NCBI GenBank assembly: GCA_023459435.1
Contig: JAEWUL010000280.1
Coordinates: 1 to 6,529, forward strand
Direction of reading: 5' to 3'
DNA length: 6,529 nucleotides
Source of the DNA: Bacteroidota bacterium
GTDB taxonomy: Bacteria; Bacteroidota; Bacteroidia; Bacteroidales; WCHB1-69
Part shown: positions 6,221 through 6,529 of the stretch, in pieces
Numbering within the stretch: the stretch's first letter is position 1
How the letters are laid out: each line of letters begins with the position of its first letter
Program-made: the position numbers and the translations under genes
Notes under the pieces: model-generated
Database searches by the model: none
Seen by the model: the letters and a program-made list of their open reading frames with translations, nothing else
What the model was told of the DNA's origin: nothing

Positions 6221-6529
6221 TTACACAGATTTTATTGGTTTAATAGTTTCAAATTTATCTAATAAAACGGAAAGATATGTTTTAGAGACAGGAATTACGG
6301 GATTAGCAGGGTGGTCTAGTTCCACAACTCCACCATCTTTATCTTTTTTAAAAGATTTAACTTTTTCAAAGTTGATCAAGAAAGAGCGGTGGCATCTGAT
6401 TAAACCAATGAAATGGGTTCCCTCTTCCACTTTCACTAAAGAAGATCGCATGGTAAACTTTTGCATTTCTTCATTCTGGGTATAATAGACTGAGATATAG
6501 TTCACGTCCGATTCGATATAAAAGAGATT
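6221..6529 (-). CDS. LytTR-domain transcriptional regulator, C-terminal part (5' end outside window)
   Basis: The frame is open to the right edge and stops with TAA at 6223-6221, so only the last 102 residues are seen. They are almost entirely a LytTR DNA-binding domain, the beta-rich fold of AgrA- and LytR-type regulators. Landmarks are LFYIESDVNYISVYY (2-16), MRSSLVKVEE (27-36), FIGLIRCHRSFLIN (40-53) with the hallmark R-C-H-R-S-F-x-I-N, and IPVSKTY (79-85). In Bacteroidota such domains usually follow a receiver domain or, less often, a membrane sensor; which applies here is outside the window. The GTG at 6505 is internal, because the codons before it already belong to the domain's first strand. 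The gene lies 87 bases upstream of etfB on the same strand, but that gap holds a separate promoter, so regulation of the etf operon by this protein is unproven. Confidence 0.92.
   Translation of the reverse strand, partial: NLFYIESDVNYISVYYTQNEEMQKFTMRSSLVKVEEGTHFIGLIRCHRSFLINFEKVKSFKKDKDGGVVELDHPANPVIPVSKTYLSVLLDKFETIKPIKSV

Overview
The window looks like ordinary chromosomal DNA from a member of the Bacteroidota. It has an AT-rich background, promoter boxes of the TAnnTTTG type used by the Bacteroidota primary sigma factor, A-rich sequence instead of clear Shine-Dalgarno sites before most starts, and a LytTR-domain regulator close to an etfB-etfA-acyl-CoA dehydrogenase operon. The heptamer spacer repeat hints at Chitinophagales or Sphingobacteriales relatives, but that is a weak impression and no rRNA or other phylogenetic marker is present.

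Layout. On the + strand, positions 1-576 are the 3' end of an unrecognised gene that enters from the left. A 211-base spacer (577-787) follows, with one good promoter match, a second weaker one overlapping a perfect 13-base dyad, and a possible 12-codon minicistron. Next is a tight two-gene unit: a GNAT acetyltransferase (788-1231) and, 3 bases later, an ornithine-racemase-like PLP enzyme (1235-2311). The spacer 2312-2463 separates this unit from a convergent minus-strand operon. It holds a strong hairpin whose T tract is on the minus strand, and an exact run of eleven 7-base repeats that ends at the stop codon of the acyl-CoA dehydrogenase.

The minus-strand operon reads etfB (6133-5261), etfA (5211-4189), acyl-CoA dehydrogenase (4182-2464). 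It encodes a flavin electron-transfer module: the dehydrogenase oxidises an acyl-CoA and passes electrons to the EtfAB heterodimer. EtfB is of the Clostridium-like sequence type. Upstream on the same strand, a LytTR DNA-binding domain protein (6529-6221) runs off the right edge.

Base composition changes across the window. Hand counts of single 60-base lines give 28-38% GC in the left half (28% at 841-900) and 43-50% in the etf operon (50% at 4681-4740). I found no mobile element, CRISPR array, tRNA or rRNA. I also see no clear sign of an undescribed system. The points most worth checking are the heptamer array, the GNAT-racemase pair with its structured leader, and the EtfB type combined with a long acyl-CoA dehydrogenase.
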